A stretch of DNA of 18,132 nt from NCBI GenBank assembly GCA_023438245.1, contig JAEXRD010000138.1, positions 1 through 18,132 on the forward strand, read 5' to 3'. This document shows positions 1 to 11,652 of the stretch, piece by piece. The translations under genes were made by a program, and so were the position numbers. Below the pieces are notes generated by a model that saw nothing but the letters and a program-made list of their open reading frames with translations, was not told where the DNA came from and did no database searches. Each line of letters begins with the position of its first letter. Positions within the stretch are counted from its first letter, which is position 1. The stretch is from Pseudomonadota bacterium (GTDB taxonomy: Bacteria > Desulfobacterota > Desulfovibrionia > Desulfovibrionales > Desulfovibrionaceae).

Positions 1-17
1 GTACCAGGAGAGTACTA

Positions 18-53
18 TCCCTGGTCCCAAGTCGCCTCACTTCTTGCCAGGGA
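18..53. repeat. Short inverted repeat upstream of selA
   Basis: Seven-base arms at 18-24 (tccctgg) and 47-53 (ccaggga) are exact reverse complements separated by 22 bases. The repeat lies about 65 bases before the chosen selA start, in a 118-base leader where no convincing -35/-10 pair was found. It could be an operator, the remains of an upstream terminator without a T-run, or chance. The loop is long for a terminator. Confidence 0.25.
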
Positions 54-118
54 ACAAAATTCGTCTTTTGGAAACAGACCAGGATTTTCACTTGTCCAGT
101 CTTTCTGGAGGTATACGC

Positions 119-1558
119 GTGACAGCACCCGCCAGCAAATCGGGCACACAGCTTTTCCGCCACCTGCCCGCCGTGGACCAGGCGCTCCAGGCGCTGGCCG
201 CCGACGCCGCCGCGGCAGCCTTTCTGGCTTCGGTGCCCCGGCCCATGCTGAAGGACCAGGTCAACGCCTTCCTGGATCTCGTGCGCGAGGAGATCCGCGC
301 CGGGGCCTTCAGCGCGCCGGAGCAGCTGGCGCTCTCCGCGCTGTATCCGCGCCTGCTGGCCTATGTGCGCTCGTCCGCGCGCCCGCGCTTCCGCCGCGTG
401 CTCAACGCCACGGGCGTGGTCATCCACACCAACATGGGCCGCTCCCTGCTGGCCGAGGAAGCCGTCCAGGCCGTCACCGGGGCCGCCGCGCACTACTCGA
501 ACCTGGAGTTCGACCTGGCCACCGGGGAGCGCGGCAGCCGCTACAGCCACGTGGAGGAGCTGCTCTGCCGCTTGACCGGCGCCGAGGCCGCGCTGGTGGT
601 GAACAACAACGCCGCCGCCGTGCTCATCGTGCTGGACACCCTGTGCAAGGGCCGCGAAGTGATTGTCTCGCGCGGGCAGCTGGTGGAGATCGGCGGCAGC
701 TTCCGCATCCCCGAGGTCATGGCCAAGAGCGGGTGCATCCTGCGCGAGGTGGGAGCCACCAACCGCACCCACCTGCGCGACTACGAGGGCGCCATCGGCC
801 AGAACACGGCGGCCATCATGAAGGTGCACACCTCCAATTTCCGCATCCAGGGCTTCGTGAAGGAAGTGCCGCTGCCGGAGCTGAAGGCCCTGGGCACCCA
901 GTTCGGCCTGCCGGTCTTCGAGGATCTGGGCAGCGGCAGCCTGATGCGCTTCGACGGCGACGGCCTGCCCGGCGAGCCCACGGCCCAGGAGGCCGTGGCC
1001 CAGGGCGCGGATGTGGTGAGCTTCTCCGGCGACAAGGTACTGGGCGGCCCCCAGGCGGGCATCATCGTGGGCACGCGGGAGTACATCGCTCGCATCAAGC
1101 AGAACCCGCTCAACCGCGCCCTGCGCATCGACAAGATGACCCTGGCCGCGCTGGAGGCCACGCTGCGCCTGTACCTGGACCCGGAGCTGGCGCGCAGGCG
1201 CGTGCCCACGCTTTCCATGATGACCCGGCCCCTGCCGGAGTTGCGCGCCAAGGCCAGCCGACTGGCTGCGCTGCTGAAGAAGAATCTCGCCGGGAAGCTC
1301 GACGTCTCGGTCCGCGCGGGCGTGTCCCGCGTGGGCGGCGGGGCCTTTCCGGAATGCGACCTGAAGACCGCTCTGGTGGCGCTTTCGCCCCTGGAAATGG
1401 GTGTTGAGGACCTGCGCCAGGCCCTGCTGTCCACTGACCCGCCGCTGGTGGGCCGGGTGGAGGAGGGGGCCCTGTGCCTGGACCCGCGCACCATCACCCC
1501 CAAGGAACACACCCTCGTGCTCGCCGCGCTCCGTCAGGCGCTTGGCGTGGCCGAATAG
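119..1558 (+). CDS. selA: L-seryl-tRNA(Sec) selenium transferase SelA
   Basis: This PLP enzyme converts seryl-tRNA(Sec) to selenocysteinyl-tRNA(Sec) using selenophosphate, a cytoplasmic step in selenocysteine synthesis. From the GTG start at 119 the protein has 479 residues, close to the roughly 463 of E. coli SelA. The N-terminal region is followed by the SelA core motif NATGVVIHTNMGRSLL (about residues 96-111). The PLP lysine lies in SFSGDKVLGGPQAG (K306). The frame is open further upstream to a TTG at 44, but a GGAGG at 107-111 sits 7 nt before the GTG at 119, and the extra 25 residues do not look like SelA, so 119 is preferred. The gene is followed after 15 nt by an M18 aminopeptidase gene and then selB, which indicates a selenocysteine operon. 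Family assignment is secure. Confidence 0.96.
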   Translation: MTAPASKSGTQLFRHLPAVDQALQALAADAAAAAFLASVPRPMLKDQVNAFLDLVREEIRAGAFSAPEQLALSALYPRLLAYVRSSARPRFRRVLNATGVVIHTNMGRSLLAEEAVQAVTGAAAHYSNLEFDLATGERGSRYSHVEELLCRLTGAEAALVVNNNAAAVLIVLDTLCKGREVIVSRGQLVEIGGSFRIPEVMAKSGCILREVGATNRTHLRDYEGAIGQNTAAIMKVHTSNFRIQGFVKEVPLPELKALGTQFGLPVFEDLGSGSLMRFDGDGLPGEPTAQEAVAQGADVVSFSGDKVLGGPQAGIIVGTREYIARIKQNPLNRALRIDKMTLAALEATLRLYLDPELARRRVPTLSMMTRPLPELRAKASRLAALLKKNLAGKLDVSVRAGVSRVGGGAFPECDLKTALVALSPLEMGVEDLRQALLSTDPPLVGRVEEGALCLDPRTITPKEHTLVLAALRQALGVAE

Positions 1559-1573
1559 CAACGGAGAATCCCC

Positions 1574-2980
1574 GTGACCAAGAAAAAGACCGAACTTGAG
1601 CATCAGTCCCGCAACTGCTGGGACGTGTATTCCAGCCCCGCCGACCGCAAGGCCGTGGAGGCCTGCGCCCGGGACTACATCCACTTCCTCTCCACGTGCA
1701 AAACCGAACGCGAGACCACGGACTTTCTGCTGGCCGAGGGCAAGAAGGCCGGATTCGTGGAAACGCTGGAGGCCAAGACCAAGGCCTACGTGCGCGTGCA
1801 GCGCGGCAAGACCGTGCTCTTCGCCCGCAAGGGCAGGAAGCCCCTGTCCGAGGGCTTCCGGCTGGTGGGCGCGCACGTGGACACCCCGCGCATCGACCTG
1901 AAGCAGCACCCGCTGTACGAGGACACCGGCCTGGGCCTGATGAAGACCCACTACTACGGCGGCATCCGCAAGTACCAGTGGCTGGCGCGCGAGCTGGCCC
2001 TGCACGGCGTGGTGGTGAAGAAGGACGGGACGCTGGTGAAGATCGTGGTGGGCGAGGACCCGAGCGATCCGGTGCTGACCATCACCGACCTCTTGCCGCA
2101 CCTGGCCCAGAAGCATGCGGAGCAGAAGGTGGGCGACGCCTTCGACGCCGAGAAGCTGAACGCCGTTGTGGGCCACGAGCCGTTTATTGATCCGAAGGAC
2201 AGGGGCGATGAGAAGAAGGCCAAGGAGAATGGCCGCGTGAAGCGCCACGTGCTCCAGCTGCTGCACGACCGCTACGGCATAGACGAGGCCGACCTGTTCA
2301 GCGCCGAGCTCCAGCTCGTGCCCGCCGGACCCGCCCGCAGCGTGGGCCTGGACGGCTCCATGGTGGGCGGCTACGGCCACGACGACCGCTCCTGCGTGTA
2401 CTCCGCCTTCCAGGCACTGCTGGCCGAGAAGACCCCGGAGCACACCCAGATCGCCCTGTTCTGGGACAAGGAGGAGATCGGCAGCGAAGGCGCCACGGGC
2501 GCGCAGTCGCACTTCTTCGAGTACGCCCTGGCCGACCTCATCGAGGCCTGGGAGCCGAAAGCCAAGCTCTCCCGCGTGTTCGAGCGCGGAATGGCCATCA
2601 GCGCCGACGTCAACGCCGCCGTGGACCCGGACCATCTGGACGTCTACGAGAAGCTGAACGCCTGCTACATGGGCCATGGCCCCTGCTTCAACAAGTTCAC
2701 CGGCCACCGGGGCAAGGTGGGGGCCAACGACGCCCACCCCGAATACGTGGCCTACCTGCGGCGCATCCTGGACGGGGCCGGGGTGCCCTGGCAGATGGCC
2801 GAGCTGGGCCGCGTGGACTTGGGCGGCGGCGGCACCGTGGCCAAGTTCCTGGCCGTGTACGGCATGGACGTCATCGACATGGGACCCGCCGTGCTCTCCA
2901 TGCACAGCCCCTTCGAGGTGCTGGCCAAGGCCGACCTGTACGCCACGGTCCAGGCCCTGCGCGCCTTCCTCAAGAGCTAG
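1574..2980 (+). CDS. M18-family (aspartyl-type) metalloaminopeptidase
   Basis: A predicted cytoplasmic di-zinc aminopeptidase of family M18, whose members remove N-terminal acidic or neutral residues from peptides. The 468 residues fit the family, and no signal peptide is visible. Expected metal and catalytic residues are present: H101 and D103 in GAHVDTPRID, D270 in GGYGHDDR, E300/E301 in DKEEIGSEGA, D345 in ISADVNAAVDP and H444 in SMHSPFEV. ANDAHPEY and VDLGGGGTVAK are also typical of M18. The start is GTG at 1574, after an ACGGAG at 1561-1566. It lies 15 nt after selA and 9 nt before selB, so it is almost certainly co-transcribed with them. No known step in selenocysteine synthesis needs a peptidase, so the link may be regulatory convenience or a lineage-specific role. 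The true substrate preference cannot be read from the sequence. Confidence 0.93.
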   Translation: MTKKKTELEHQSRNCWDVYSSPADRKAVEACARDYIHFLSTCKTERETTDFLLAEGKKAGFVETLEAKTKAYVRVQRGKTVLFARKGRKPLSEGFRLVGAHVDTPRIDLKQHPLYEDTGLGLMKTHYYGGIRKYQWLARELALHGVVVKKDGTLVKIVVGEDPSDPVLTITDLLPHLAQKHAEQKVGDAFDAEKLNAVVGHEPFIDPKDRGDEKKAKENGRVKRHVLQLLHDRYGIDEADLFSAELQLVPAGPARSVGLDGSMVGGYGHDDRSCVYSAFQALLAEKTPEHTQIALFWDKEEIGSEGATGAQSHFFEYALADLIEAWEPKAKLSRVFERGMAISADVNAAVDPDHLDVYEKLNACYMGHGPCFNKFTGHRGKVGANDAHPEYVAYLRRILDGAGVPWQMAELGRVDLGGGGTVAKFLAVYGMDVIDMGPAVLSMHSPFEVLAKADLYATVQALRAFLKS

Positions 2981-2989
2981 GAGACCTCA

Positions 2990-4906
<1,917 letters not shown>

Positions 4907-5077
4907 GGAATGTCTCGAAATGTGTCTTTTGCCCCCTGGGCGTCGTCACCGTCCGGCCGTGGTCCGGGGCTGTGCCGCAAGAGCACTCTCCCCGGCCCGC
5001 GTCCGTCCGTTTCCTCGCCTGGGGGCGAAATCCAGCGTTTGGAGATATCCCCTGGCCTCGGGTCGGCGGCGCAGGGC

Positions 5078-5110
5078 AAAAGAAAAGGCCCCGCTGTGGC
5101 GCGGGGCCTT
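5078..5110 (-). terminator. Intrinsic terminator of tRNA-His
   Basis: On the minus strand a perfect 10-bp GC-rich stem (arms 5085-5094 and 5101-5110, six-base loop) is followed by TTTTCTTTT. It lies 12 nt after the encoded CCA of tRNA-His. On the plus strand the hairpin is not followed by a T-run, so it should not efficiently end selB transcripts. The rest of 4907-5077 shows no gene, only GC-rich sequence with weak hairpins. Confidence 0.88.
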
Positions 5111-5122
5111 GGATCTCTTGAG

Positions 5123-5199
5123 TGGGGTGAATGAAGGGGCTTGAACCCTCGACCCCCAGGGCCACAACCTGGTGCTCTGCCAACTGAGCTACATTCACC
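5123..5199 (-). tRNA. tRNA-His (anticodon GTG)
   Basis: Reading the minus strand, the seven-base acceptor arms GTGAATG and CATTCAC pair fully. The D arm starts TAGCTCAGTTGGCAGAGC, the anticodon loop is TTGTGGC with anticodon GTG (plus-strand 5163-5165), and the T loop is TTCAAGC. The histidine-specific extra G(-1) is encoded (complement of 5199) opposite a C discriminator (5126), the identity pair for histidyl-tRNA synthetase. The 3' CCA is encoded (5123-5125). The gene is alone, with its own promoter and terminator, between the convergent selB and the divergent murA. Confidence 0.97.
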
Positions 5200-5215
5200 G
5201 CAAGAGGAAAAGACC

Positions 5216-5243
5216 TCTATACGAAGCCCCGGCCAGCGGTCAA
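5216..5243 (-). promoter_or_regulatory. Sigma-70-type promoter for tRNA-His
   Basis: On the minus strand a TTGACC -35 box (5238-5243) is separated by 16 nt from a TATAGA -10 box (5216-5221). Initiation would fall near 5209, giving a roughly 10-nt leader before the mature tRNA 5' end. This fits a stable-RNA promoter. The same 99-bp interval must also contain the divergent murA promoter, for which no comparably good match was found. Confidence 0.75.
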
Positions 5244-5298
5244 GGGTTAAATCGAAGAAAAACGCCGGGACGGCAAGTCCTGGAGAACAAGGGGAAGC

Positions 5299-6552
<1,254 letters not shown>

Positions 6553-6568
6553 CGCAAGCCCCGCCAGC

Positions 6569-9163
6569 ATGAGGCCGCAGCGGGACAGATCCCTGGCGGA
6601 TGGCCCGCTGCTCGGACCGGGGCTGTTCGGTCCGGGCATGCCGGGGCTGCTGTCCTGGCAGGTCTGTTTCCTGGCGTACCTGGCGGGAATCTGGTCCCTG
6701 CGCGAGCAGCATGCCGGGCTGGCCACGGCCTGCGCGCTGTGGCTGGGCCTGGTGGTGCTGCGCGAGCGCACCATCCGGCGCGCGGCGCTGTTCCTGGCGC
6801 TCCTGGCAGGCTGCCTCGCCGCCGGGTACTGGCAGGCGGGCAGGGCGCTGCCGCCGGTTCCCGAGCGGCTGACCGCCTGCGCCGAGGGGCGCGGCAAGGC
6901 CATCCTTCGCGCAACGGTCGAGGAAATCACGGACAAGCCCTTCGGACGGCTGGAGATCATGCTTTCCGGCGTGACGGCGGAAACTCCGGAGGGCGGGGTG
7001 GAGGCCCTGCCCGGACGCCTGGCCTGGGATTGGGACGAGCCGGAGTACCGGCCCGCGCCGGGCCAGGGCTTCGAGGGCCAGCTGCGCGTGCGACCCGTGC
7101 GCGGATTCAAGAATCCTGGCGGCGCGGACTTCGACTGGCAACAGCGCCTGCGCGGGGTGTTCTACCGCTGCTACACCAGCGGGTCCGTGGAGGGGCTGGC
7201 CTGGGGGCCGGTTCCCAGCGGGTCGAACGGACTCGGCGACGGCTGGCGGCTCCGGCTGTGGCAGGCGCGGGAGAGCCTGCGCGAGTCCGTGCTGCGCGCG
7301 CTGCCGCCGGGCCAGGGCGGGGCCGTTGTGCTGGGCCTGCTGCTGGGCGACCGCTCGCGCATCAACCTGGAAGTGACCGAGGAGCTGCGGGCCGCCGGGC
7401 TGGCGCACACCCTGGCGCTCTCCGGCCTCAATGTGGTGTATGTGGCGGTCATCGGCTGGGCGCTGGCCTGGGCGCTGGGGCTGGCCTGGCCGGGGCTGCT
7501 GCTGCGCCTGCCGCGCGCCAAGCTGGCGGTGCTGATCTCCGCGCCGCTCATCGCGGCCTACGTGTGGGTGGGCGGGGGCGGCTCCTCGCTGCTGCGCTCC
7601 GCGCTCATGTTCGCCTTCTGGGGCCTGCTGCTGCTGCTGGACCGTCCGCGCGCGCTCATCGACGGCCTGTTCTTCGCGCTTGCCGCCATCATCCTGCCCG
7701 CGCCGCTGGCCGTGTTCGACGTGAGCCTGCAGATGTCCGCCCTGGCCGTGGCGGGCCTGTGCATCGTGCAGCCCTGGCTGGCCGGGCTGGTGCGTTTCCC
7801 CCAGGGCCTGCGTCCCTGGCTGCGCCCTCCGTGGGAGGCTCTGTGCCTGTCCGTTTCCTCGAACATGGCGCTCTTGCCCGTGACCATCTGGTATTTCGGC
7901 GTGTTCCCGCCCAATATCCTGCCGAACCTGCCCTGGCTGCCGGTGCAGGGCTTCGTGGTGCAGGTGCTGGGCATGGTCGGCATGGCGCTGGTTCCCGTGC
8001 CGGGGCTTGCCAACGCGGGCGCGTCGCTCATCGGCTGGGCCTCGTGGGTGCAGCAGGGCATGCTGGAGGCGCTGCATTACGCCGCCGGGCGGGACTGGCT
8101 GCCGGTGTGGGCCCTGCTGCGGCCCCGCTGGCCGGAACTGCTGGGCGCGGGGCTGGTCATCGCGCTGGTTCCCGTGCACTGGCGCGCTCCGCACAAGGCC
8201 CCGTGGGCGCTCATCGTGAGCGGACTGCTGCTCTGCGCCGCGCCGCATTTCGCCATGCTGGCCGAGGAGGGGCGCGAGCAGGCTGCGCTGGAGGTGCTGG
8301 ACGTGGGCCAGTCCCAGGCGCTGGTGCTTTCGGCCCCCGGCGGGGTGCGCGTGCTTGTGGACGGCGGCGGCAGCATGAGCCGCACCTTCGACCTGGGCCG
8401 CAGCGTTGTCGGGCCCGCCCTGGCCTGGGGCAGGCCGCCGAGGCTGGACGCCGTGTTCCTGAGCCACCCGGACACGGACCACGCGCAGGGGCTGGTGTTC
8501 GTGCTGCGCCATTTCCAGGTGGGCGCGCTGTACACCAACGGCCAGTGGCCCGGCGGCGAGCTGGGCGCGCAGCTGGAGGACGCCGTGGAGGAGAACCGCG
8601 TGCCCGTGCGCTCGCTCAGGCGCGGCGACGTGGTGGCGCTGGGCGGCGGGCTTGCGCTGCATGTGCGCCACCCGGCGGAGGGGTTCGAGTCGCGCAAGTC
8701 CAACGAGAATTCGCTGGTGCTCCAGGCCCGCTGGAGGGGCGCTTCCATCGCCCTGCTGCCCGGCGACGTACAGCGCGGCGGCATCGAGGACATGGTGGAC
8801 GCGGGACAGGATCTGCGCGCCCAGGTGCTGGTGCTGCCGCACCACGGCTCCAAGTCCAGCCTCTCGGGCATGCTCTACGAGGGAGTCGCGCCCGTGTTCG
8901 CCCTGGCCAGCTGCGGCTACCAGAACATGTACGGCTTCCCCAACCCGGCGGTGGCGCGCGAGCTTGCGGCCCACGGCATTCCGCTGGCCGCCACCTCGGA
9001 ACAGGGCTGGCTCAGGGTGCGCTGGCTGTCGCCCGATTCAGGGCCGGAACTCTACGGAGTGCTGGGCAGGGTTCACTTGCCGCCGGTGTCCGCTCCGGCG
9101 CAGCCCCCGGTGCAGGAAAGGAAGAAGTTCCAGGCCTCCTCCTCCACCACGGGCTTGGAGTAG
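6569..9163 (+). CDS. comEC: ComEC/Rec2-family DNA internalization channel protein
   Basis: An inner-membrane protein of the ComEC/Rec2 family, which moves single-stranded transforming DNA into the cytoplasm. From ATG 6569 it has 864 residues. There is a hydrophobic N-terminus, a soluble DUF4131-like domain (about 75-220), a multi-helix Competence domain (about 230-560) containing AGLAHTLALSGLN, and a C-terminal metallo-beta-lactamase-like domain. That domain carries SHPDTDH (encoded near 8461), LLPGDV and LPHHGSKSS, so the putative nuclease site appears intact. The start is uncertain: ATG 6569 lacks a good Shine-Dalgarno. A TTG at 6521 inside murA (GGAGGAG at 6501-6507, 13 nt upstream) and an ATG at 6638 are alternatives. 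The final 29 or so residues overlap the opposing EAL gene and resemble a non-conserved tail. Competence itself cannot be inferred from this gene alone. Confidence 0.93.
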   Translation: MRPQRDRSLADGPLLGPGLFGPGMPGLLSWQVCFLAYLAGIWSLREQHAGLATACALWLGLVVLRERTIRRAALFLALLAGCLAAGYWQAGRALPPVPERLTACAEGRGKAILRATVEEITDKPFGRLEIMLSGVTAETPEGGVEALPGRLAWDWDEPEYRPAPGQGFEGQLRVRPVRGFKNPGGADFDWQQRLRGVFYRCYTSGSVEGLAWGPVPSGSNGLGDGWRLRLWQARESLRESVLRALPPGQGGAVVLGLLLGDRSRINLEVTEELRAAGLAHTLALSGLNVVYVAVIGWALAWALGLAWPGLLLRLPRAKLAVLISAPLIAAYVWVGGGGSSLLRSALMFAFWGLLLLLDRPRALIDGLFFALAAIILPAPLAVFDVSLQMSALAVAGLCIVQPWLAGLVRFPQGLRPWLRPPWEALCLSVSSNMALLPVTIWYFGVFPPNILPNLPWLPVQGFVVQVLGMVGMALVPVPGLANAGASLIGWASWVQQGMLEALHYAAGRDWLPVWALLRPRWPELLGAGLVIALVPVHWRAPHKAPWALIVSGLLLCAAPHFAMLAEEGREQAALEVLDVGQSQALVLSAPGGVRVLVDGGGSMSRTFDLGRSVVGPALAWGRPPRLDAVFLSHPDTDHAQGLVFVLRHFQVGALYTNGQWPGGELGAQLEDAVEENRVPVRSLRRGDVVALGGGLALHVRHPAEGFESRKSNENSLVLQARWRGASIALLPGDVQRGGIEDMVDAGQDLRAQVLVLPHHGSKSSLSGMLYEGVAPVFALASCGYQNMYGFPNPAVARELAAHGIPLAATSEQGWLRVRWLSPDSGPELYGVLGRVHLPPVSAPAQPPVQERKKFQASSSTTGLE

Positions 9164-11652
9164 AAGTAGCCCTGCGCGTATTCGCAGCCCAGGGCCGTGA
9201 GGATGGCCAGCTGTTCGCTGCGCTCCACGCCCTCGGCGATGACCTGCAGGCGCAGGGAATGGGCCAAGCTCACGATGGCCTTGACGATCTCCAGGCCCTC
9301 GCTGGAACGGTCCATGCGCCTGACGAAGCTCAGGTCGATCTTGAGGCTGTCCAGCGGGAACTGCTGCAGGCTGTTCATGGAGGAGTAGCCGGTTCCGAAA
9401 TCGTCGATGGACAGGGCGATGCCCAGGGTCTTGAGCTTGCGCAGGCGCTCCACCGCGCTGGCGGCGTTGTCCATGATGGCCGTCTCGGTGATTTCCAGCT
9501 TGAGGTTGGCCGGGGGCAGGCCCGTCTCGGCCAGCACGCTGGTCACGGTGTCCACCAGCGAGGAATCGGAGAACTGCCGGGGCGAGATGTTCACCGAGAT
9601 CACCAGCCCCGCGGCCGAGGGCGTCACGCTGCGCAGCTTCTGAAGCGCCTCGCAGGACTTCTTGAGCACCACCTTGCCCAGCTCCACGATGATGCCGCTT
9701 TCCTCGGCGGCGGGGATGAACTCCGAGGGCGGAACCAGCCCGTGCCGGGGGTGCATCCAGCGCACAAGCGCCTCGTAGCCGTACAATTCGGTGGCGCGGC
9801 CCAGCTTGACGATGGGCTGGTAGACCATGAAGAACTCGTCGCGCTTGAGCGCGCGGCGCAGGTCCGTCTCCAGGGCCAGCATGCGGCTGGCGTTGGCCAG
9901 CATGCCCGGGGTGAAGGCCTTGAAGCGGTTGCGCCCGGCCTTCTTGGCCTGGTGCATGGCGATGTTGGCGTTGCGCAGCAGGTCTTCGGGGCTGTCGGCG
10001 TTCTTGGTGCCGATGGTGACGCCCATGCTGGCCGTGAGCTGGAGATCGTGGCCTGCAAGCGTCATGGGCTGGGTGAGGTTGGTGCGCAGCCGCTGGATGG
10101 CCTGCACCACCTCGCGCGGGGAGTCCAGCTCCTCCAGCAGGATGACGAACTCGTCGCCGCCGAAGCGCGCCACGGTGTCCAGGGTGCGCACGCTGCTCCG
10201 CAGCACGTCGGCCACGGCCATGAGCACCTTGTCGCCGAAGGCGTGGCCCAGGCTGTCGTTGAGGATCTTGAAGCGGTCCAGGTCCAGGAACACCAGCGAG
10301 AAGGAGTAGGGGTTGCGCCTGCGGGCGCGCTCCATGGCCTGGCGCACGCGGTCCAGGGCCAGGGTGCGGTTGGCCAGCCCGGTGAGCGGGTCGTGCAGGG
10401 CCAGGTGGCGCAGCTGCAGCTCCATTTCCTTGCGGTCGGTGATGTCGCGCAGGCTCAGGCGCGTGCCCATGGAGCCGCCGTTGCCGCCCATGACCTCGCG
10501 CTTCACGGCGTTGAGCCAGCAGGTCTCGCCCGTGGCCCGGCGGATGCGGAAGTCCAGCGAGCCGCTGTCGCCCAGCTCGCCCCATTGCATGAAGCGCTCC
10601 CAGTCCTCCCGGTCCTCGAAAAGGATGAGGTCCGCCAGCGCCCGCGGGTTGTGCAGGAAATGGTCGCGCTCGAAGCCGGTGATGCGCTCGCACGAGGGGC
10701 TGACGTAGAGCATCTGGCCCGTGGGCGAAAGCCAGCACTCCATGTCGTGGTTGTATTCCGCCACGATGCGGTAGCGCTCCTCGCTGCGCTGCAGGGCCTG
10801 CTCGGCCTGGATCTGCACGGTGATGTCGATGGCGTTGCCGGCCAGGGCGAACTGCCTGCCGTCCTGCACCAGCGGGAACTTGCTGACCTGAAGGTAGCGG
10901 GCCTGCCCGCCGGCCAGCGGCACGACCATCTCCAGAACCGAGAGGGCATTGCCGGTGTTCATGACGTACTGGTCGTTGGCCCGCAGAAGGTCCGCAACCT
11001 CCTGGGTCCACAGCTCGGAATCGTTGCGGCCAAGGATCTCGCTCTGCGGCAGGCCGACCATGGCGGCGTGGGCAGGATTGCTGAAGAGGTACTGGCCCTC
11101 CAGGTCCTTGATGAAGGCGATGGAGGGGGTGTGCTCCATGAAGGAGGAGAACATGCGGCGGCTGCGGTCCAGCTCGGCCTCCATCTGCACGCGCATGGTC
11201 ACGTCGCGCGCCACCAGCACGGCGTAGCCCCGTCCAGCGAAGCGCTGCACCGTCATGGTGATCTCCACCGGAGTCTTGCGTCCGCCGCGCCCGGTCAGCC
11301 AGGTGACGATGTGGCCGTTGCGGAACTGCAGGCCGGATTCCTGCGGCATGACGCCGGAATAGCGGGCCACGATCTCCGGCGGGAAGAAGCTGGCCATGGC
11401 CGAGCCGGAGACCTCCTCGCGCTTCAGGCCGAGCAGGATCAGGGCGGTCTCGTTGATGTCGATGACGTTCCAGGTGTCGGTTTCGAAGACGAAGATGGCG
11501 TCGTTGGCGTTGTTCACCACGGCGCGGAAACGCTCCAGGTCGTCCAGGCGCTTCTGGAGTTCCGGGTAGTAGCTCTTGGCCATGGAGCGTTCGCCCAGGC
11601 CGATGAGCTTGTTGCGCAGACCGTCGCGGTCGGGTTTTCCGTCAGAGGGCAT
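9073..11652 (-). CDS. PAS-PAS-PAS-GGDEF-EAL cyclic-di-GMP enzyme
   Basis: A predicted soluble sensor that makes and/or degrades c-di-GMP, 859 residues with no membrane segment. Three PAS-like domains (about 40-150, 165-280 and 290-405) precede the GGDEF domain (about 412-580) and EAL domain (about 595-845). GGDEF is intact at 498-502, and the inhibitory-site motif RTLD (489-492) lies five residues before it, as in feedback-controlled cyclases. The EAL domain keeps EAL at 627-629, N689, E720, D750/D751 in SIDDFGTGYSS, K771 and E807, so phosphodiesterase activity is plausible. PAS ligands cannot be predicted. The ATG at 11652 lies inside the last codons of the upstream Fe-alcohol dehydrogenase (11-bp overlap), suggesting translational coupling. 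A Met at 11583 is a weaker alternative. The 3' end overlaps comEC by 91 bp. Confidence 0.95.
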   Translation of the reverse strand: MPSDGKPDRDGLRNKLIGLGERSMAKSYYPELQKRLDDLERFRAVVNNANDAIFVFETDTWNVIDINETALILLGLKREEVSGSAMASFFPPEIVARYSGVMPQESGLQFRNGHIVTWLTGRGGRKTPVEITMTVQRFAGRGYAVLVARDVTMRVQMEAELDRSRRMFSSFMEHTPSIAFIKDLEGQYLFSNPAHAAMVGLPQSEILGRNDSELWTQEVADLLRANDQYVMNTGNALSVLEMVVPLAGGQARYLQVSKFPLVQDGRQFALAGNAIDITVQIQAEQALQRSEERYRIVAEYNHDMECWLSPTGQMLYVSPSCERITGFERDHFLHNPRALADLILFEDREDWERFMQWGELGDSGSLDFRIRRATGETCWLNAVKREVMGGNGGSMGTRLSLRDITDRKEMELQLRHLALHDPLTGLANRTLALDRVRQAMERARRRNPYSFSLVFLDLDRFKILNDSLGHAFGDKVLMAVADVLRSSVRTLDTVARFGGDEFVILLEELDSPREVVQAIQRLRTNLTQPMTLAGHDLQLTASMGVTIGTKNADSPEDLLRNANIAMHQAKKAGRNRFKAFTPGMLANASRMLALETDLRRALKRDEFFMVYQPIVKLGRATELYGYEALVRWMHPRHGLVPPSEFIPAAEESGIIVELGKVVLKKSCEALQKLRSVTPSAAGLVISVNISPRQFSDSSLVDTVTSVLAETGLPPANLKLEITETAIMDNAASAVERLRKLKTLGIALSIDDFGTGYSSMNSLQQFPLDSLKIDLSFVRRMDRSSEGLEIVKAIVSLAHSLRLQVIAEGVERSEQLAILTALGCEYAQGYFYSKPVVEEEAWNFFLSCTGGCAGADTGGK

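Noticed and set aside
44..118. N-terminal extension of SelA from a TTG at 44
   Set aside because: The GTG at 119 has GGAGG at 7-nt spacing and gives a family-like N-terminus. The extension has no good ribosome-binding site.
5204..5219. Small hairpin AGAGG/CCTCT between murA and tRNA-His
   Set aside because: Only 5 bp, and it overlaps the tRNA promoter -10 box. It is better explained as promoter and leader sequence.
4907..5298. Searched for selC (tRNA-Sec), a small ORF or a SECIS-like element beside selB
   Set aside because: Only tRNA-His and its control signals are convincing. Short open frames here are shadows with no ribosome-binding site or conserved features.
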